Shown here in pieces: positions 8,700-18,237 of a DNA stretch of 64,000 bases. The first letter of the stretch is position 1; every line of letters starts with the position of its first letter. This DNA comes from Lachnospiraceae bacterium. Its GTDB lineage: Bacteria > Bacillota > Clostridia > Lachnospirales > Lachnospiraceae. The stretch spans positions 316,767-380,766 of the forward strand of contig SVEE01000002.1 of assembly GCA_015057525.1 (NCBI GenBank). The letters are read 5' to 3'. The notes under the pieces are model-generated. The model made no database searches and was not told the origin of the DNA. It was given only the letters and a program-made list of their open reading frames with translations. The position numbers were made by a program, and so were the translations under genes.

Positions 8700-9221
8700 T
8701 TACACTTCCTCTGTTTTTTCTTCCTCTGAAGAACTTTCTGAGCCATCAGTCACTGTTCCATCCTCATTTAACTTGCCATCCTCTGCAAGACCATTTAAGT
8801 AGAGATAATAATCATAATCAACTACAGAATCAAGGTCTGATGCTGGGTAGTATGAGTCATTAATGGATAATAGTACTTCTCCATCCTTAACTGTAGCATA
8901 CTGAACAAGACCACTAATCATCTGACTATTTCCTGCTGCATCAGTTGTGTTCATAATAACATATTGTCCAACAAGATTAAGACCATTCCCCTGTTCAATT
9001 GTACTACTAATATTCATTGTAGCCTCAAGAGATGAATACTGTGCCAACTGAGACATATACTGAGTACTATCACTAGGATTAAGTGGGTCCTGATACTGCA
9101 TCTGAGTAACCAACATTTGTAAGAATGCTTCCTTGTCAAGATCGTTAGTAGCTTCCTTAGTTGTATTGCTTGTGTATGTACTCTGTGTGTTGGTAATTGC
9201 ATTTACTACTGAATCTGCCAT
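8700..9221 (-). CDS. flgD: Hook assembly scaffold FlgD
   Basis: 173 residues. The N-terminal FlgD signature is present (LDKEAFLQMLVTQMQYQDPLNP, then MSQLAQYSSLEAT). The C-terminal half is a short beta domain ending in an acidic, serine-rich tail. FlgD caps the growing hook. It lies between fliK and the TIGR02530-type gene as usual. Confidence 0.93.
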   Translation of the reverse strand: MADSVVNAITNTQSTYTSNTTKEATNDLDKEAFLQMLVTQMQYQDPLNPSDSTQYMSQLAQYSSLEATMNISSTIEQGNGLNLVGQYVIMNTTDAAGNSQMISGLVQYATVKDGEVLLSINDSYYPASDLDSVVDYDYYLYLNGLAEDGKLNEDGTVTDGSESSSEEEKTEEV

Positions 9222-9242
9222 ATTATTCTCCTTTCTGTAATT

Positions 9243-10715
9243 TTATACCGAATAGCTTACGCTATTTCCTTTTGCTTTCATGAGCTCAACCTCAATAAGC
9301 TCTTCTTCTGTTAATTCGTCTTCCACTACATCGCCCATATTAATTACACCGGTTCTCTTTGAAGGGGCGCTTTCGTTCTGTTCGTCACCTGCATTACTCT
9401 GATTAAAGAACTCGTACGAAGCAACCATTACTTCAATTGCCTCAACTTTTAATTCTTGATTCTGGAATGTTTCCTTAAGTGTTGCAAGACTACCTTCAAT
9501 AGCATTCTTAGCAGCCTCTGATTCAGCAATTATCTGCGCCTGTAAGATACCATCTTTACTTGCTACATTAATCTGAACCTTACCTAAATGCTCAGGATTA
9601 AGCTGTATTTCCATGGAAGTTGTCTCTTTAGAAATATTAAGCTTAATATTGTCAATAATCTGTCTAATGATATCTGCTTCCTGTACATTATCAACAAATG
9701 AAGCAACTTCAACTGTACTGTTAACATTCATTGTACTGTCAATTGCCTGATTGAGATTAGTGAGAATCTGGTTTTTAGCTTCACCGAAGCTTTCTCCCTT
9801 GGACGAAGACTGTGAAAAATCTTTCATAACATTAACCTCAATATCTTTATCGGCAAAAGAAGACTTATTAATTACTGTTTCTGCATCAGAAAAAGATTTA
9901 ATTTCTGCATCTTCAGCAAATACACCATCTTCAACCTTTGTTGCTTCCACATAGCTTGCCTTTTCATTCTTGACTTCTAAGACATTGAGTTTTGCAATGA
10001 ATTCATCCACATTAGAAACTTCCTGTTCGGCGAGAATTTCATCCACCTGCTCAGTTGCAACATTAACAATATTGGCTAATTTCTCATTGATAAGAATATC
10101 AACTTCTGTAGAATTATTAACTTTAAGTATAAACTCCTTTAAGTTTGAAGTATCAAGTAAATCCTGAAGTTTAATGTTCATTTCAGAAAGTATATTTTCA
10201 ATATCTTCATCAGTTATTATAACTTCTGTCACATCAGTACCTTCAGTATCTTGATTATAACCTGCTTTAGTTAATATATCTCTGATTATATCTTGAAGTT
10301 CACTCAATATTTCTCCAAGTTTCTCATCTGTAATTTCTGATTCATCAATAGAAATATTATTCGAAATAACATTCTTTAAATCGTCTACAGATAACTTTTT
10401 ATCAGTGTTATATTTATTGTTTTCCGGTATGTCAGATACTTTTTCAGGGCTATCTGCTTTTTCTGGTTCTACAGTCTTATTATATGTATCATCAGATGCA
10501 TATTCTGCTTCTTTGTTGATTGATTCTGTATTATCTACAGACTTAATATCTTTGTTTGATTCAAAATCCACATCAGTTGTAGCGTTTGAACTTCCCATAT
10601 CCATAAGACTTGCAAATGAATCAACTCCCTCAATCTGCTCTTTTGACTTAGAACCTGAAGCTGACATGGAGCCCATTCCTAAATTTCCTACTCCCGCTGG
10701 TGATATTGTCATCAT
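9243..10715 (-). CDS. fliK: Flagellar hook-length control protein FliK
   Basis: 490 residues. The first 340 are acidic, asparagine/serine-rich and low in complexity, as expected for an exported molecular ruler. The C-terminal FliK domain (about residues 355-440) shows the signature EIQLNPEHLGKVQINVASKDG...AIEGSLATLKETFQNQ. Two ATGs in tandem start the gene after GGAGGAAGG. FliK sets hook length and switches export specificity through FlhB. The identification rests on the C-terminal domain and position; the N-terminal part is not conserved. Confidence 0.9.
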   Translation of the reverse strand: MMTISPAGVGNLGMGSMSASGSKSKEQIEGVDSFASLMDMGSSNATTDVDFESNKDIKSVDNTESINKEAEYASDDTYNKTVEPEKADSPEKVSDIPENNKYNTDKKLSVDDLKNVISNNISIDESEITDEKLGEILSELQDIIRDILTKAGYNQDTEGTDVTEVIITDEDIENILSEMNIKLQDLLDTSNLKEFILKVNNSTEVDILINEKLANIVNVATEQVDEILAEQEVSNVDEFIAKLNVLEVKNEKASYVEATKVEDGVFAEDAEIKSFSDAETVINKSSFADKDIEVNVMKDFSQSSSKGESFGEAKNQILTNLNQAIDSTMNVNSTVEVASFVDNVQEADIIRQIIDNIKLNISKETTSMEIQLNPEHLGKVQINVASKDGILQAQIIAESEAAKNAIEGSLATLKETFQNQELKVEAIEVMVASYEFFNQSNAGDEQNESAPSKRTGVINMGDVVEDELTEEELIEVELMKAKGNSVSYSV

Positions 10716-10750
10716 ATCCTTCCTCCTTTCTTTTTAGTGAGTACATAATA

Positions 10751-11488
10751 CTATGGCAATAGCTTCTTAGATACACTTGCAGCAAATTCCGGTGACATTT
10801 CTGCAAGAACCTCTCCTTGAGCATCTGTACTCATATTATTCATTATGAGTGCCACAGTATCTAAATCGTTGCTCATGCTCTCAAATATTTCGGCTGCATC
10901 TGCAGGATCCATGGCTTCATATGCCTTTGCTAAATCAATGATTTCCTGATCTGCCATATTAGCTTCAATAATTTCTGCATATATCTCTTCAGCATGTTCT
11001 GCATCGATTTCATTATACCACTCAATATATGTATCGGTATCTGGGGCCGATTCTCCATAGACTATTTCATCATAAAATTCATCTTTTTTTTGTTCAAACT
11101 CAGTTTGAGCCAATTCATATGCTGAAAGACGCTCAACTTCTGCCTGTAATTCAAGAACTTTATCATTTAAAGCGACAATCTCCGCATCCTTAGCTGCATT
11201 AGCCTCATCTAGAATAGCAACTTGCGCTAAAGCCTCTTCTAAAGTATCATATGGGTAATCATTTTCTATTGCCACTTCCTCATCTGAAGGAGGTGGTAAT
11301 ATGTTTTTTATTACCGGTACATCTTTGAAAATAGGTCTTAGAACACTACTACCAAATCCACCTACGTCGCACTTAATCAACAGTGCCATAACAGAAACAA
11401 AGGTAGTAATCATAAGTATAATTATAAGCACCCACGAACCTTTTATTTTTCCGTCTTTTTCTTTATCATCTATATTGTTTTTTGCCAT
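10751..11488 (-). CDS. MotE-like magnesium-transporter-N domain protein
   Basis: 245 residues with one membrane helix (about residues 19-39), a coiled coil (about 85-125) and a C-terminal MgtE-N-like helical repeat region (about 165-245) with DPADAAEIFESMSNDLDTVALIMNNMS and AEMSPEFAASVSKKL. This architecture between fliJ and fliK matches the family called MotE or YlxF, thought to act in stator or basal-body maturation. Name by architecture and position; function not demonstrated from sequence. Confidence 0.75.
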   Translation of the reverse strand: MAKNNIDDKEKDGKIKGSWVLIIILMITTFVSVMALLIKCDVGGFGSSVLRPIFKDVPVIKNILPPPSDEEVAIENDYPYDTLEEALAQVAILDEANAAKDAEIVALNDKVLELQAEVERLSAYELAQTEFEQKKDEFYDEIVYGESAPDTDTYIEWYNEIDAEHAEEIYAEIIEANMADQEIIDLAKAYEAMDPADAAEIFESMSNDLDTVALIMNNMSTDAQGEVLAEMSPEFAASVSKKLLP

Positions 11489-11516
11489 AGCAATCCTCCT
11501 AAAAGTATTAATTTAA

Positions 11517-11969
11517 TTACTCTTCAGTTACTTTACTACCATATTTGTAGCTAATAAGCTCATCAACCTCTTTGTTTTCCTGAGCATTAAGTTCAACGAG
11601 AAACTCATCAAATTTCTTTTCTTTGAGTTTTTCATGCATTTTTCTCTCTTGCATGACCGTATTAAGCTTTTGTCTTGCCATTTCAAGTTCTTTGCTTCGC
11701 TTTCGCACCATTTCAAGTTGCATTGCAATCATCTCATCCATTATATCGATTGCATTGCCATTTTCTTCTATTTTTATAAAATCCAGCTTGCCATTTATGG
11801 ATTCGTTATAATCATTTACATATCCTGCTCGCCTATTATGTAAATGCTGCAATTTATTTTCTTCTTCTGTAAGTCGTTGTCTGGCATCTGCATATTCCTG
11901 TTTCGCTGATTCCTCCAGCTTATATTTAATATCAAGAATATTCTGCATTCTATAGAAAAACTTTGCCAC
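11517..11969 (-). CDS. fliJ: Flagellar export chaperone FliJ
   Basis: 150 residues, almost wholly coiled coil, starting MAKFFYRMQNILDIKYKLEE, the usual FliJ opening (F-x-x-L-x-x-I-L-x-x-K). FliJ links the FliH-FliI ATPase to the export gate and escorts chaperones. It follows fliI by 13 bases. Low-complexity coiled coils are hard to identify alone; position makes the call firm. Confidence 0.88.
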   Translation of the reverse strand: MAKFFYRMQNILDIKYKLEESAKQEYADARQRLTEEENKLQHLHNRRAGYVNDYNESINGKLDFIKIEENGNAIDIMDEMIAMQLEMVRKRSKELEMARQKLNTVMQERKMHEKLKEKKFDEFLVELNAQENKEVDELISYKYGSKVTEE

Positions 11970-11982
11970 TTAAATCACCTGC

Positions 11983-13293
11983 TTACTCAAATATTTCTCC
12001 AAGCAACTTTATTTCATCATCAAATAAAAATTTGCTATTTACATCCTGCTTAAGAAAATTATTTACCTTGTCTATCTTAGATATAGCAAAATCAATTTCT
12101 TTATTTGAACCTGCTCTGTAGGCACCAATATTTATCAAATCTTCAGCATCATTATAAGTTGCAAGAACATTTTTTAGATTACCTGCTAACTTTTTGTGTT
12201 CCGATGTAGCAATTGAACTCATACATCTAGATATACTAGCAAGGACATCTATCGCAGGATAATGGTTCTTATGACCAAGCTTACGGGATAATACAATATG
12301 ACCATCCAAGATACCTCTTGCTGTATCAGTTATAGGCTCATTAAAATCATCACCATCTACAAGAACAGTATAAAGGCCTGTGATTGAACCCTCTTTTGTA
12401 TTTCCTGCTCGTTCAAGAAGCTTCGGCATCTCTGAATAAACTGAAGGTGGATATCCTCTTGTTATAGGTGGTTCACCTGAAGCGAGACCTATCTCTCGTT
12501 GTGCCATAGAAAAACGTGTGAGAGAATCCATCATAAGAAGGACATCTTTTCCCTGGTTTCTGAAATACTCAGCAATTGCTGTAGCCGTCTTGGCTGCCTT
12601 ATTACGTATAAGTGCTGGCTTATCAGATGTAGCTATAACTAGAACGGACCTTTTTAAGCCTTCCTCTCCTAGGTCTCTCTCAATGAATTCTCCAACTTCT
12701 CTTCCACGCTCTCCAATTAGAGCAATTACATTTATATCTGCCTTCGTGTTTCGTGCAAACATACCAAGTAAAGTACTTTTTCCAACACCACTACCTGCAA
12801 ATATTCCTATTCTTTGTCCTTTTCCAATTGTCAAGAGACCATCTACCGCTTTAACTCCAAGAGGTAATACCTCATCAATTAACTTTCTCTGTAAAGGATC
12901 CGGTGACGGCGCATCAATAGGGTAAGTCTCTGATGTTGTTAAAGAACTACCATCCATAGGACGTCCTATTCCATCAAGAACCATACCTAACAAGTTGTCA
13001 CCAACTGGAACTTGTAAAACATCTCCTGTATTTTTTACAGTTGCACCAAGTCCTATTCCATCTACAGATTCGAATGGCATAAGCAAAACCTTGTTGTCTC
13101 TAAATCCCACCACTTCTGCATTAACTCGTGTGTTTCCATCCTTTGATATAATTTCACAAAGGTCATTTAACTTACAAGGTGGACCTACAGACTCAACAGT
13201 AAGACCAACCACTTTGCTAACCTTGCCATAGTGTTCTGTGAAATCTTTATATAACAATAACTTGTATTTGTCCGGATTGAATTTATTTTCCAT
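11983..13293 (-). CDS. fliI: Flagellum-specific export ATPase FliI
   Basis: 436 residues from the ATG at 13291-13293, chosen because GGAG lies 6 bases upstream and the earlier in-frame ATG overlaps that site. F1-ATPase-beta-like: Walker A GIFAGSGVGKSTLLG, a catalytic GERGREVGEF, Walker B VLLMMDSLTRF, and ARGILDGHIVLSR. FliI powers or assists flagellar protein export with FliH and FliJ. Length and all nucleotide-binding motifs are normal. Confidence 0.96.
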   Translation of the reverse strand: MENKFNPDKYKLLLYKDFTEHYGKVSKVVGLTVESVGPPCKLNDLCEIISKDGNTRVNAEVVGFRDNKVLLMPFESVDGIGLGATVKNTGDVLQVPVGDNLLGMVLDGIGRPMDGSSLTTSETYPIDAPSPDPLQRKLIDEVLPLGVKAVDGLLTIGKGQRIGIFAGSGVGKSTLLGMFARNTKADINVIALIGERGREVGEFIERDLGEEGLKRSVLVIATSDKPALIRNKAAKTATAIAEYFRNQGKDVLLMMDSLTRFSMAQREIGLASGEPPITRGYPPSVYSEMPKLLERAGNTKEGSITGLYTVLVDGDDFNEPITDTARGILDGHIVLSRKLGHKNHYPAIDVLASISRCMSSIATSEHKKLAGNLKNVLATYNDAEDLINIGAYRAGSNKEIDFAISKIDKVNNFLKQDVNSKFLFDDEIKLLGEIFE

Positions 13294-13319
13294 ACAATAC
13301 TCCATTTTATGGTAAAATA

Positions 13320-13340
13320 CCCCGATTAATATAACCGGGG
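13320..13340 (-). other. Small GC-rich hairpin between fliH and fliI
   Basis: CCCCG/CGGGG with an 11-base loop occupies most of the gap between fliH and fliI. On the minus strand it is followed by TATTTT, so it could act as a weak attenuator or an RNA stability element. The five-base stem is short for a full terminator, and fliI must be read through. Confidence 0.4.
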
Positions 13341-13347
13341 ATTACTG

Positions 13348-14133
13348 TTATGACATTAATTTTATTGCTGTTATGAGATTCTTAACCTGAACATTCATTG
13401 ATAAATCAACTATTCCATTATCAGATTCAATAATACATTGTTGATTATCAAGTTTTGAATCCCCGTATACTTCTATAGATATATTAGGATTACCTGCACC
13501 TACTAATCTGTCATGATTATCCGAAACATATGCATAATTATCCTCTGAAACCTTAATTATAAATTTGCTACTTGTATCGGAGTCAGAAAGACTACTGTTT
13601 ATCATGTGTAAGAGCACCGGCTTATACTGCTCAACTAAAATACCTGTGAGTTTCTGTATAAGCATGCAGGATACGTCCACCATCTTTGCTTCTGATTCAC
13701 GAAGATCAGTTTCCATCTGTTGCATAGCTTCCTGAATAACAATTTCCTGCTCCTTATGAATATTTTCAAGGTACACATCAGCCCTTTTCATAGCTTCCAT
13801 GTTACCCTCTTCTAACCCCTGATTATATCCTTCTTTTCTTGCATTTTCTCTGATTTCTTTTGCATCATTCTCAGCATCTGCAAGAATTTTAGCAGCTTGA
13901 ACTCTGGCATCCTCCCTTAGAGTCTGAGCCATATCAAGAGCATCATCTAAAATAACTTTTCCAGCTGTATCATCCACAGATTCTTGCTCTTCTTGAGCTT
14001 TTTCTTCTAATGGACGAATTATTTTGCCAGTTTCTTTCTCTTGATTAATCACTCTGCTGTTTGTATCTAAAACATAAGGTTCTGAAATAAAGTTAGTAAA
14101 ACCTTGAAACCCTGATTTCAATAAATTAGACAA
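13348..14133 (-). CDS. fliH: Flagellar assembly protein FliH
   Basis: 261 residues. An N-terminal variable region is followed by a long helical part (about residues 70-150) with GxxxG-like spacing (EGYNQGLEEGN) and a C-terminal FliH/YscL-type domain (about 150-260). FliH binds and regulates FliI and docks it to the C-ring. Its start overlaps the fliG end by 8 bases, indicating translational coupling. Confidence 0.9.
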   Translation of the reverse strand: MSNLLKSGFQGFTNFISEPYVLDTNSRVINQEKETGKIIRPLEEKAQEEQESVDDTAGKVILDDALDMAQTLREDARVQAAKILADAENDAKEIRENARKEGYNQGLEEGNMEAMKRADVYLENIHKEQEIVIQEAMQQMETDLRESEAKMVDVSCMLIQKLTGILVEQYKPVLLHMINSSLSDSDTSSKFIIKVSEDNYAYVSDNHDRLVGAGNPNISIEVYGDSKLDNQQCIIESDNGIVDLSMNVQVKNLITAIKLMS

Positions 14134-15142
14134 CTATCTCGTCACCTCCGCCACGTGAGATAACAATCTCACCTGAATCTTCAAGTTTTCTAATAATATT
14201 AACGATTTTCTGCTGTGCATCTTCAACATCCTTAAGACGTACAGGACCCATGAATTCCATATCTTCCTTAATCATAGTTGCAAGACGAGATGAAAGGTTA
14301 TCAAAGATTACTCGTTGTACATCTTCGTTGGCATTTTTCAAAGCAATAGCAAGCTCATTGTTATCAACCTCACGAAGAACAGTCTGAATAGATCTGTTAT
14401 CTAATACAAGTATATCTTCGAATACAAACATCTTTCTTCTGATTTCGTCTGCCAATTCTGGATCTTCGATTTCCAATGTCTCCATAATATGTTTCTCTGT
14501 ACTTCTATCAACTGTATTGAGGATGTTAACGATAGAATCAACACCACCAACAACTGTGTAATCCTGATTGACAAGAGATGCAAGTTTCTTCTCCAATACT
14601 TTTTCAACCTCTTTAATAACATCTGGACTAGTTCTATCCATGATAGCAATTCTTCTAGCAACATCAGCCTGTTTCTCAGGCGCAAGAGCACTTACAACTG
14701 CAGCTGCCTGTGACGCTGGTAAGTAGGAAAGAATAAGTGCAATAGTCTGAGGATGCTCCTCTTGTATAAAGTTCAACAATTGACTTGCATCCGTCTTTCT
14801 TACAAACTCGAAAGGACGTACCTGCAATGACGCTGTAAGTCTGCTTATTACATCTCGTGCCCTATCCTCACCAAGAGCCTTATCAAGAAGCTCCTTGGCA
14901 TAGGCAATACCACCCTCTGATATGTATTGCTGAGCGAGACATACTTCATAGAATTCATCTATAACTTCATCTTTTAAATCAGCTGGTATGCTTTTTGTAT
15001 TTGCAATTTCAAGAGTTAATTGTTCAATTTCATCATCTTTTAAATGTTTAAATATCTGCGAGGATCTTTCCGGACCAAGTACAATAAGCAGGATTGCAGC
15101 TTTTTGCACACCTGAAATATCCATTTTGCTGTTTATTGCCAT
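14126..15142 (-). CDS. fliG: Flagellar motor switch protein FliG
   Basis: 338 residues from the ATG at 15140-15142, with GGGAG 8 bases upstream. The three FliG domains are recognisable: N-terminal KAAILLIVLGPERSSQIFKHL, middle EEHPQTIALILSYLPASQAA, C-terminal FVFEDILVLDNRSIQTVLREVDNNELAIALK with the charged torque residues that meet MotA. It forms the rotor ring on FliF. It starts 5 bases after fliF ends. Confidence 0.96.
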   Translation of the reverse strand: MAINSKMDISGVQKAAILLIVLGPERSSQIFKHLKDDEIEQLTLEIANTKSIPADLKDEVIDEFYEVCLAQQYISEGGIAYAKELLDKALGEDRARDVISRLTASLQVRPFEFVRKTDASQLLNFIQEEHPQTIALILSYLPASQAAAVVSALAPEKQADVARRIAIMDRTSPDVIKEVEKVLEKKLASLVNQDYTVVGGVDSIVNILNTVDRSTEKHIMETLEIEDPELADEIRRKMFVFEDILVLDNRSIQTVLREVDNNELAIALKNANEDVQRVIFDNLSSRLATMIKEDMEFMGPVRLKDVEDAQQKIVNIIRKLEDSGEIVISRGGGDEIVV

Positions 15143-15147
15143 GCTTA

Positions 15148-16749
15148 TCACTCCCAATCATCATTAAGCCAATTTCTAAGTAACGAAGCAACTGCTTCCG
15201 GATTCTCATCCACAAACTTTTCAATCATAGCCTTAGTACCAGACTGATCACTAAATTCTATATCATCAAGAGACTGATTCTCTTTAGTAGTAGCAAGTAA
15301 TGCTTCTACAGATAACTCAGGCTCAACCTCAACCACTTCATCAGGCTTCATGCTCTTAAATACTACAAAGAGTAAAAGTAATCCAATAATTACTGCAAGT
15401 ACAATAGAAATAATGCTCTGTACAGGTACTGATTCCTCTTCCTCTGGGTAGAAAATTGGAACAATTCTCTCAATTACATAAATGCTATCTTCCTTCATGC
15501 CCGTTGCATTTGCAAGAAGAGATACCATAGATTCAGGATTAACTGTTTCTGTAACTGCAGAATTAGCTGCTTTAAATTCAGCAAATGTTATATCATCAAG
15601 CAAGCCCTCAGCCTTCATTGTTGCTTCATCATATATTTGATACTTTGTGAGATACATAGCCATACTTGAATTAGCCATGTTAACATTACCAACAGGCTCC
15701 ACAGTACGAGTTGTCTCACTACTTGTCATGTAATCTTCTTTTAAAATAGTAAGTGTAGATTCTCCATAAGCATCATCAAGCAAATCATAATCTGTTATTT
15801 CTTCACCGTTGGCATCGGTTCCAACAATACCACCTGTACCATCTACATTTTCAGCAACATAATAGTAATGGCTGTTCTTAGGACCATACTCTTCGTCAGT
15901 GTTTGTGAAGTACTCTATTCTCTTGATTTCTTTTTGAGAGATGCTCACATCAAGATTTGAAGAAACTGATACATCATCGTAAACACCTGAATCTACCATA
16001 AGATTCCAAAGCTTACTGTTGTAATATTCTTCAATCTCCTGTTCAATAAGCAATACACTATTAACAGAATTACTGTAGCTTGTACCTGAGAAAAGTAAAC
16101 TTCCCTTATTATCAATAATAGTTATTTTCTCTGTATCTGGGGCACCAACACAGTTTTTTGCATATTCTGCAATTGTATTAGCACTTTCAGCTTTAAAATT
16201 AGCATCAGTTGTAAGAAGAATACTTACAGATGTACTTTCATCACTAGAATAAATAGAATTACTATTGTCGGCTAAATCAATAGTTACAGATGCCTTTTTT
16301 ACACCCTCTATCACTGCAATATCAGCAGCCATCATAGATTGTAAATTTATTTTAGCCTTTAATTTTTTCTCTGAATCTGTTGTGTTAAAGCTGTTATCAA
16401 ATAACCATTCAAAATCTGTAGGGTTGGTACTTGCGGTGATGCCATTCTCTCCTAAAAGAAGTCTTGCCTGAGAAACCTGATTCTCATCAACCTCAATAGT
16501 AAGAGCGTCGTCAGATACCCTAATGGTCATAGCATTTTCTTCAAGTATATTTGCAGCCTCTGCACATGAAGCTGTGTCTTCAAATACAGCAAGTGTAACA
16601 TATGTAGTTCTATTTAAAATCATAACTAATCCAACTAAAGTTATGATTACAGCTGCTGCAACTGAGAAAAATAGAGTCTTTTGTTTAGTTGTGTATTTGT
16701 TCCAAAATTCTACGATTTTGGAAGGTAGTTGCTTAAACCATTCCGCCAT
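15148..16749 (-). CDS. fliF: Flagellar MS-ring protein FliF
   Basis: 533 residues from the ATG at 16747-16749, with GGAGG 5 bases upstream. Two membrane helices (about residues 25-45 and 430-455) flank a large extracytoplasmic region with the ring-building YscJ-like domain (LLGENGITAST, then AIEGVKKASVTIDL). The C-terminal tail (FVDENPEAVASLLRNWLND) is the FliG-binding segment. FliF is the base on which the rod and C-ring assemble. Confidence 0.95.
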   Translation of the reverse strand: MAEWFKQLPSKIVEFWNKYTTKQKTLFFSVAAAVIITLVGLVMILNRTTYVTLAVFEDTASCAEAANILEENAMTIRVSDDALTIEVDENQVSQARLLLGENGITASTNPTDFEWLFDNSFNTTDSEKKLKAKINLQSMMAADIAVIEGVKKASVTIDLADNSNSIYSSDESTSVSILLTTDANFKAESANTIAEYAKNCVGAPDTEKITIIDNKGSLLFSGTSYSNSVNSVLLIEQEIEEYYNSKLWNLMVDSGVYDDVSVSSNLDVSISQKEIKRIEYFTNTDEEYGPKNSHYYYVAENVDGTGGIVGTDANGEEITDYDLLDDAYGESTLTILKEDYMTSSETTRTVEPVGNVNMANSSMAMYLTKYQIYDEATMKAEGLLDDITFAEFKAANSAVTETVNPESMVSLLANATGMKEDSIYVIERIVPIFYPEEEESVPVQSIISIVLAVIIGLLLLFVVFKSMKPDEVVEVEPELSVEALLATTKENQSLDDIEFSDQSGTKAMIEKFVDENPEAVASLLRNWLNDDWE

Positions 16750-16769
16750 AAGTGCCTCCAACAGTTAAA

Positions 16770-17081
16770 TTATATCTGCATATTCATTAACTCTTTGTAT
16801 GCAGAAACCACTGCATTTGTAACCTTCACTGTATATTGAAGTGAAATATTAGCCTTTTGCTGTGCTAAAGCTAAATCATGTATGCTGTCTGTATATCCAA
16901 GGGCGAAGCTTATCTCTGCCTCTTCAGCAGCCTTTTGTAAAGAATCTGCTTCCTTATACATATCAACAGCCGCATTAAAAATTGTATCAAAGGAACTTGT
17001 TCCTTCTGTTTCTTTAGTTTTATTAGCATTCGATACCGCGATAAAATCATCGCTGGCAAGTGTAACCGGTGTTATATTCAT
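16770..17081 (-). CDS. fliE: Flagellar hook-basal body protein FliE
   Basis: 103 residues, the usual FliE size. The C-terminal half contains the family pattern SLQKAAEEAEISFALG...DSIHDLALAQQKANISLQYTVKVTNAVVSAYKELMNMQI. FliE joins the MS ring to the rod. It lies between flgC and fliF. Confidence 0.94.
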   Translation of the reverse strand: MNITPVTLASDDFIAVSNANKTKETEGTSSFDTIFNAAVDMYKEADSLQKAAEEAEISFALGYTDSIHDLALAQQKANISLQYTVKVTNAVVSAYKELMNMQI

Positions 17082-17098
17082 AATCTAACTCCTAACTA

Positions 17099-17539
17099 TT
17101 AAACACTAAACATTTCCAACCCTTTCATTGCCATGCTCTTAGCGGCATTAAAGGATGTGGCAGATGCTTCATAAGCTCTGCTGGAATCAATAAGATTTGT
17201 CATTTCAGTTACTGTATCTACATTTGGATACTCCACATATCCATCCTCGTTGGCATCTGGATTATCAGGCTCATATACTAATCTAAGCTCTGACTGGTCC
17301 TCCACAATCTGTGTGACTTTGACACCATTAGGCTCATAGTGACTAAGATATCCGTTTAATATGTTGTCAAATGAAGTAGTGTCTTTCTCTGTAAACACTA
17401 CCTGTTTTCTTCTATAAGGTTCGCCATCCTGCGTACGAGTTGTACTTGCATTGGCGATATTTTCTGCAATAACATCCATACGAAGCTGCTGTGCTGTCAT
17501 ACCAGTTGCAGCAACATTCATAGCTGAAAAAACTCCCAT
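17099..17539 (-). CDS. flgC: Flagellar basal-body rod protein FlgC
   Basis: 146 residues with the rod motif near the N-terminus (MNVAATGMTAQQLRMDVIAENIANAST) and the C-terminal rod helix (MTNLIDSSRAYEASATSFNAAKSMAMKGLEM). It is a proximal rod subunit exported through the flagellar channel. It follows flgB by 49 bases. Confidence 0.95.
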   Translation of the reverse strand: MGVFSAMNVAATGMTAQQLRMDVIAENIANASTTRTQDGEPYRRKQVVFTEKDTTSFDNILNGYLSHYEPNGVKVTQIVEDQSELRLVYEPDNPDANEDGYVEYPNVDTVTEMTNLIDSSRAYEASATSFNAAKSMAMKGLEMFSV

Positions 17540-17588
17540 ACTTACCTCCTGTAAAATTAATCCAAATATGTACTAACAAGTTACAAAA

Positions 17589-17981
17589 TTAAGATGAAAG
17601 AACAGACTTATATCTGGAAAATTCCTGATTCATTAAGTCAACTAACGCCTGATACTTTATCTGATTCTCTGCTAAATACGCTTCTTCCGTATTAATGTCA
17701 ACATTATTACCATCAAGTCTATATGACAGTGAAGCATTATCTGTATAAACCTGTGGGTCTAAAACAGTTAAATCATCATTTGTCTTATTGACTCTGTCAT
17801 ACAATGAGCCGCTTCCCGCAAGCTCAGCTTGAAGAACTGCTTCGAAGTTAATATCCTTTCTTTTGTAGTTAGGTGTATTAACATTGGCAATATTATTACT
17901 TATGAGTTCGTTGCGCATATTAGCCGCATCTGCAGCTTTGTCCAGAATATTAATGTAATTGTAAATATCTGTGTTTATCAT
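17589..17981 (-). CDS. flgB: Flagellar basal-body rod protein FlgB
   Basis: 130 residues with the rod motif (AADAANMRNELISNNIANVNTPNYKRKDI region) and a short C-terminal helix. It is the first gene of the fla/che operon; the 256 bases upstream hold the promoter region. GGAGG lies 4-5 bases before the ATG. Confidence 0.95.
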   Translation of the reverse strand: MINTDIYNYINILDKAADAANMRNELISNNIANVNTPNYKRKDINFEAVLQAELAGSGSLYDRVNKTNDDLTVLDPQVYTDNASLSYRLDGNNVDINTEEAYLAENQIKYQALVDLMNQEFSRYKSVLSS

Positions 17982-18004
17982 ATTGTTTCCTCCGTTTACA
18001 CATG

Positions 18005-18038
18005 AAAAGGACTCATGAGTAGCCTCACAAATCCTTTT
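18005..18038 (-). promoter_or_regulatory. Stem-loop in the flgB leader
   Basis: AAAAGGA (18005-18011) and TCCTTTT (18032-18038) can pair, enclosing a 10-base palindrome ACTCATGAGT (18011-18020). Both lie in the transcribed leader of flgB by the promoters proposed just upstream. No known riboswitch core is recognisable; the structure may affect stability or be an operator. Confidence 0.3.
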
Positions 18039-18049
18039 GTTAACATAGC

Positions 18050-18077
18050 ATTATATACACTGAACTTCCGTTTTCAG
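18050..18077 (-). promoter_or_regulatory. Candidate sigma-A promoter of the fla/che operon
   Basis: On the minus strand a perfect TATAAT (18050-18055) is preceded after 16 bases by CTGAAA (18072-18077, 4/6 match to TTGACA). The transcript would start near 18043, about 62 bases before flgB. The -35 is weak, so an activator may be needed. Confidence 0.45.
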
Positions 18078-18094
18078 ATGCTTATTTACTTGTT

Positions 18095-18121
18095 ATATCG
18101 GCAGTATCTTACTAAGTCATA
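18095..18121 (-). promoter_or_regulatory. Candidate sigma-D (sigma-28) promoter of the fla/che operon
   Basis: The minus strand reads GCCGATAT at 18095-18102, identical to the sigma-D -10 consensus known from Bacillus flagellar genes. The -35 at the right distance (TATG, 18118-18121, 15-base spacer) matches TAAA only partly. An 8-base exact match just upstream of flgB is unlikely by chance in this low-GC sequence. It suggests the operon gets an additional late, motility-specific input. Confidence 0.5.
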
Positions 18122-18237
18122 AGTAGTTTGTGATAAAAAATTAAAAACTTATTCCATTGCTTTCTACATACTACCATATTTTGTGTCTCACATCAAGAAA
18201 AATATAAAAATACCACAAAATATTTTAAAATCAATTT

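Noticed and set aside
17982-18237. Possible cyclic di-GMP riboswitch before flgB
   Set aside because: No conserved core of the GEMM class is visible; only small hairpins and promoter-like sequences.
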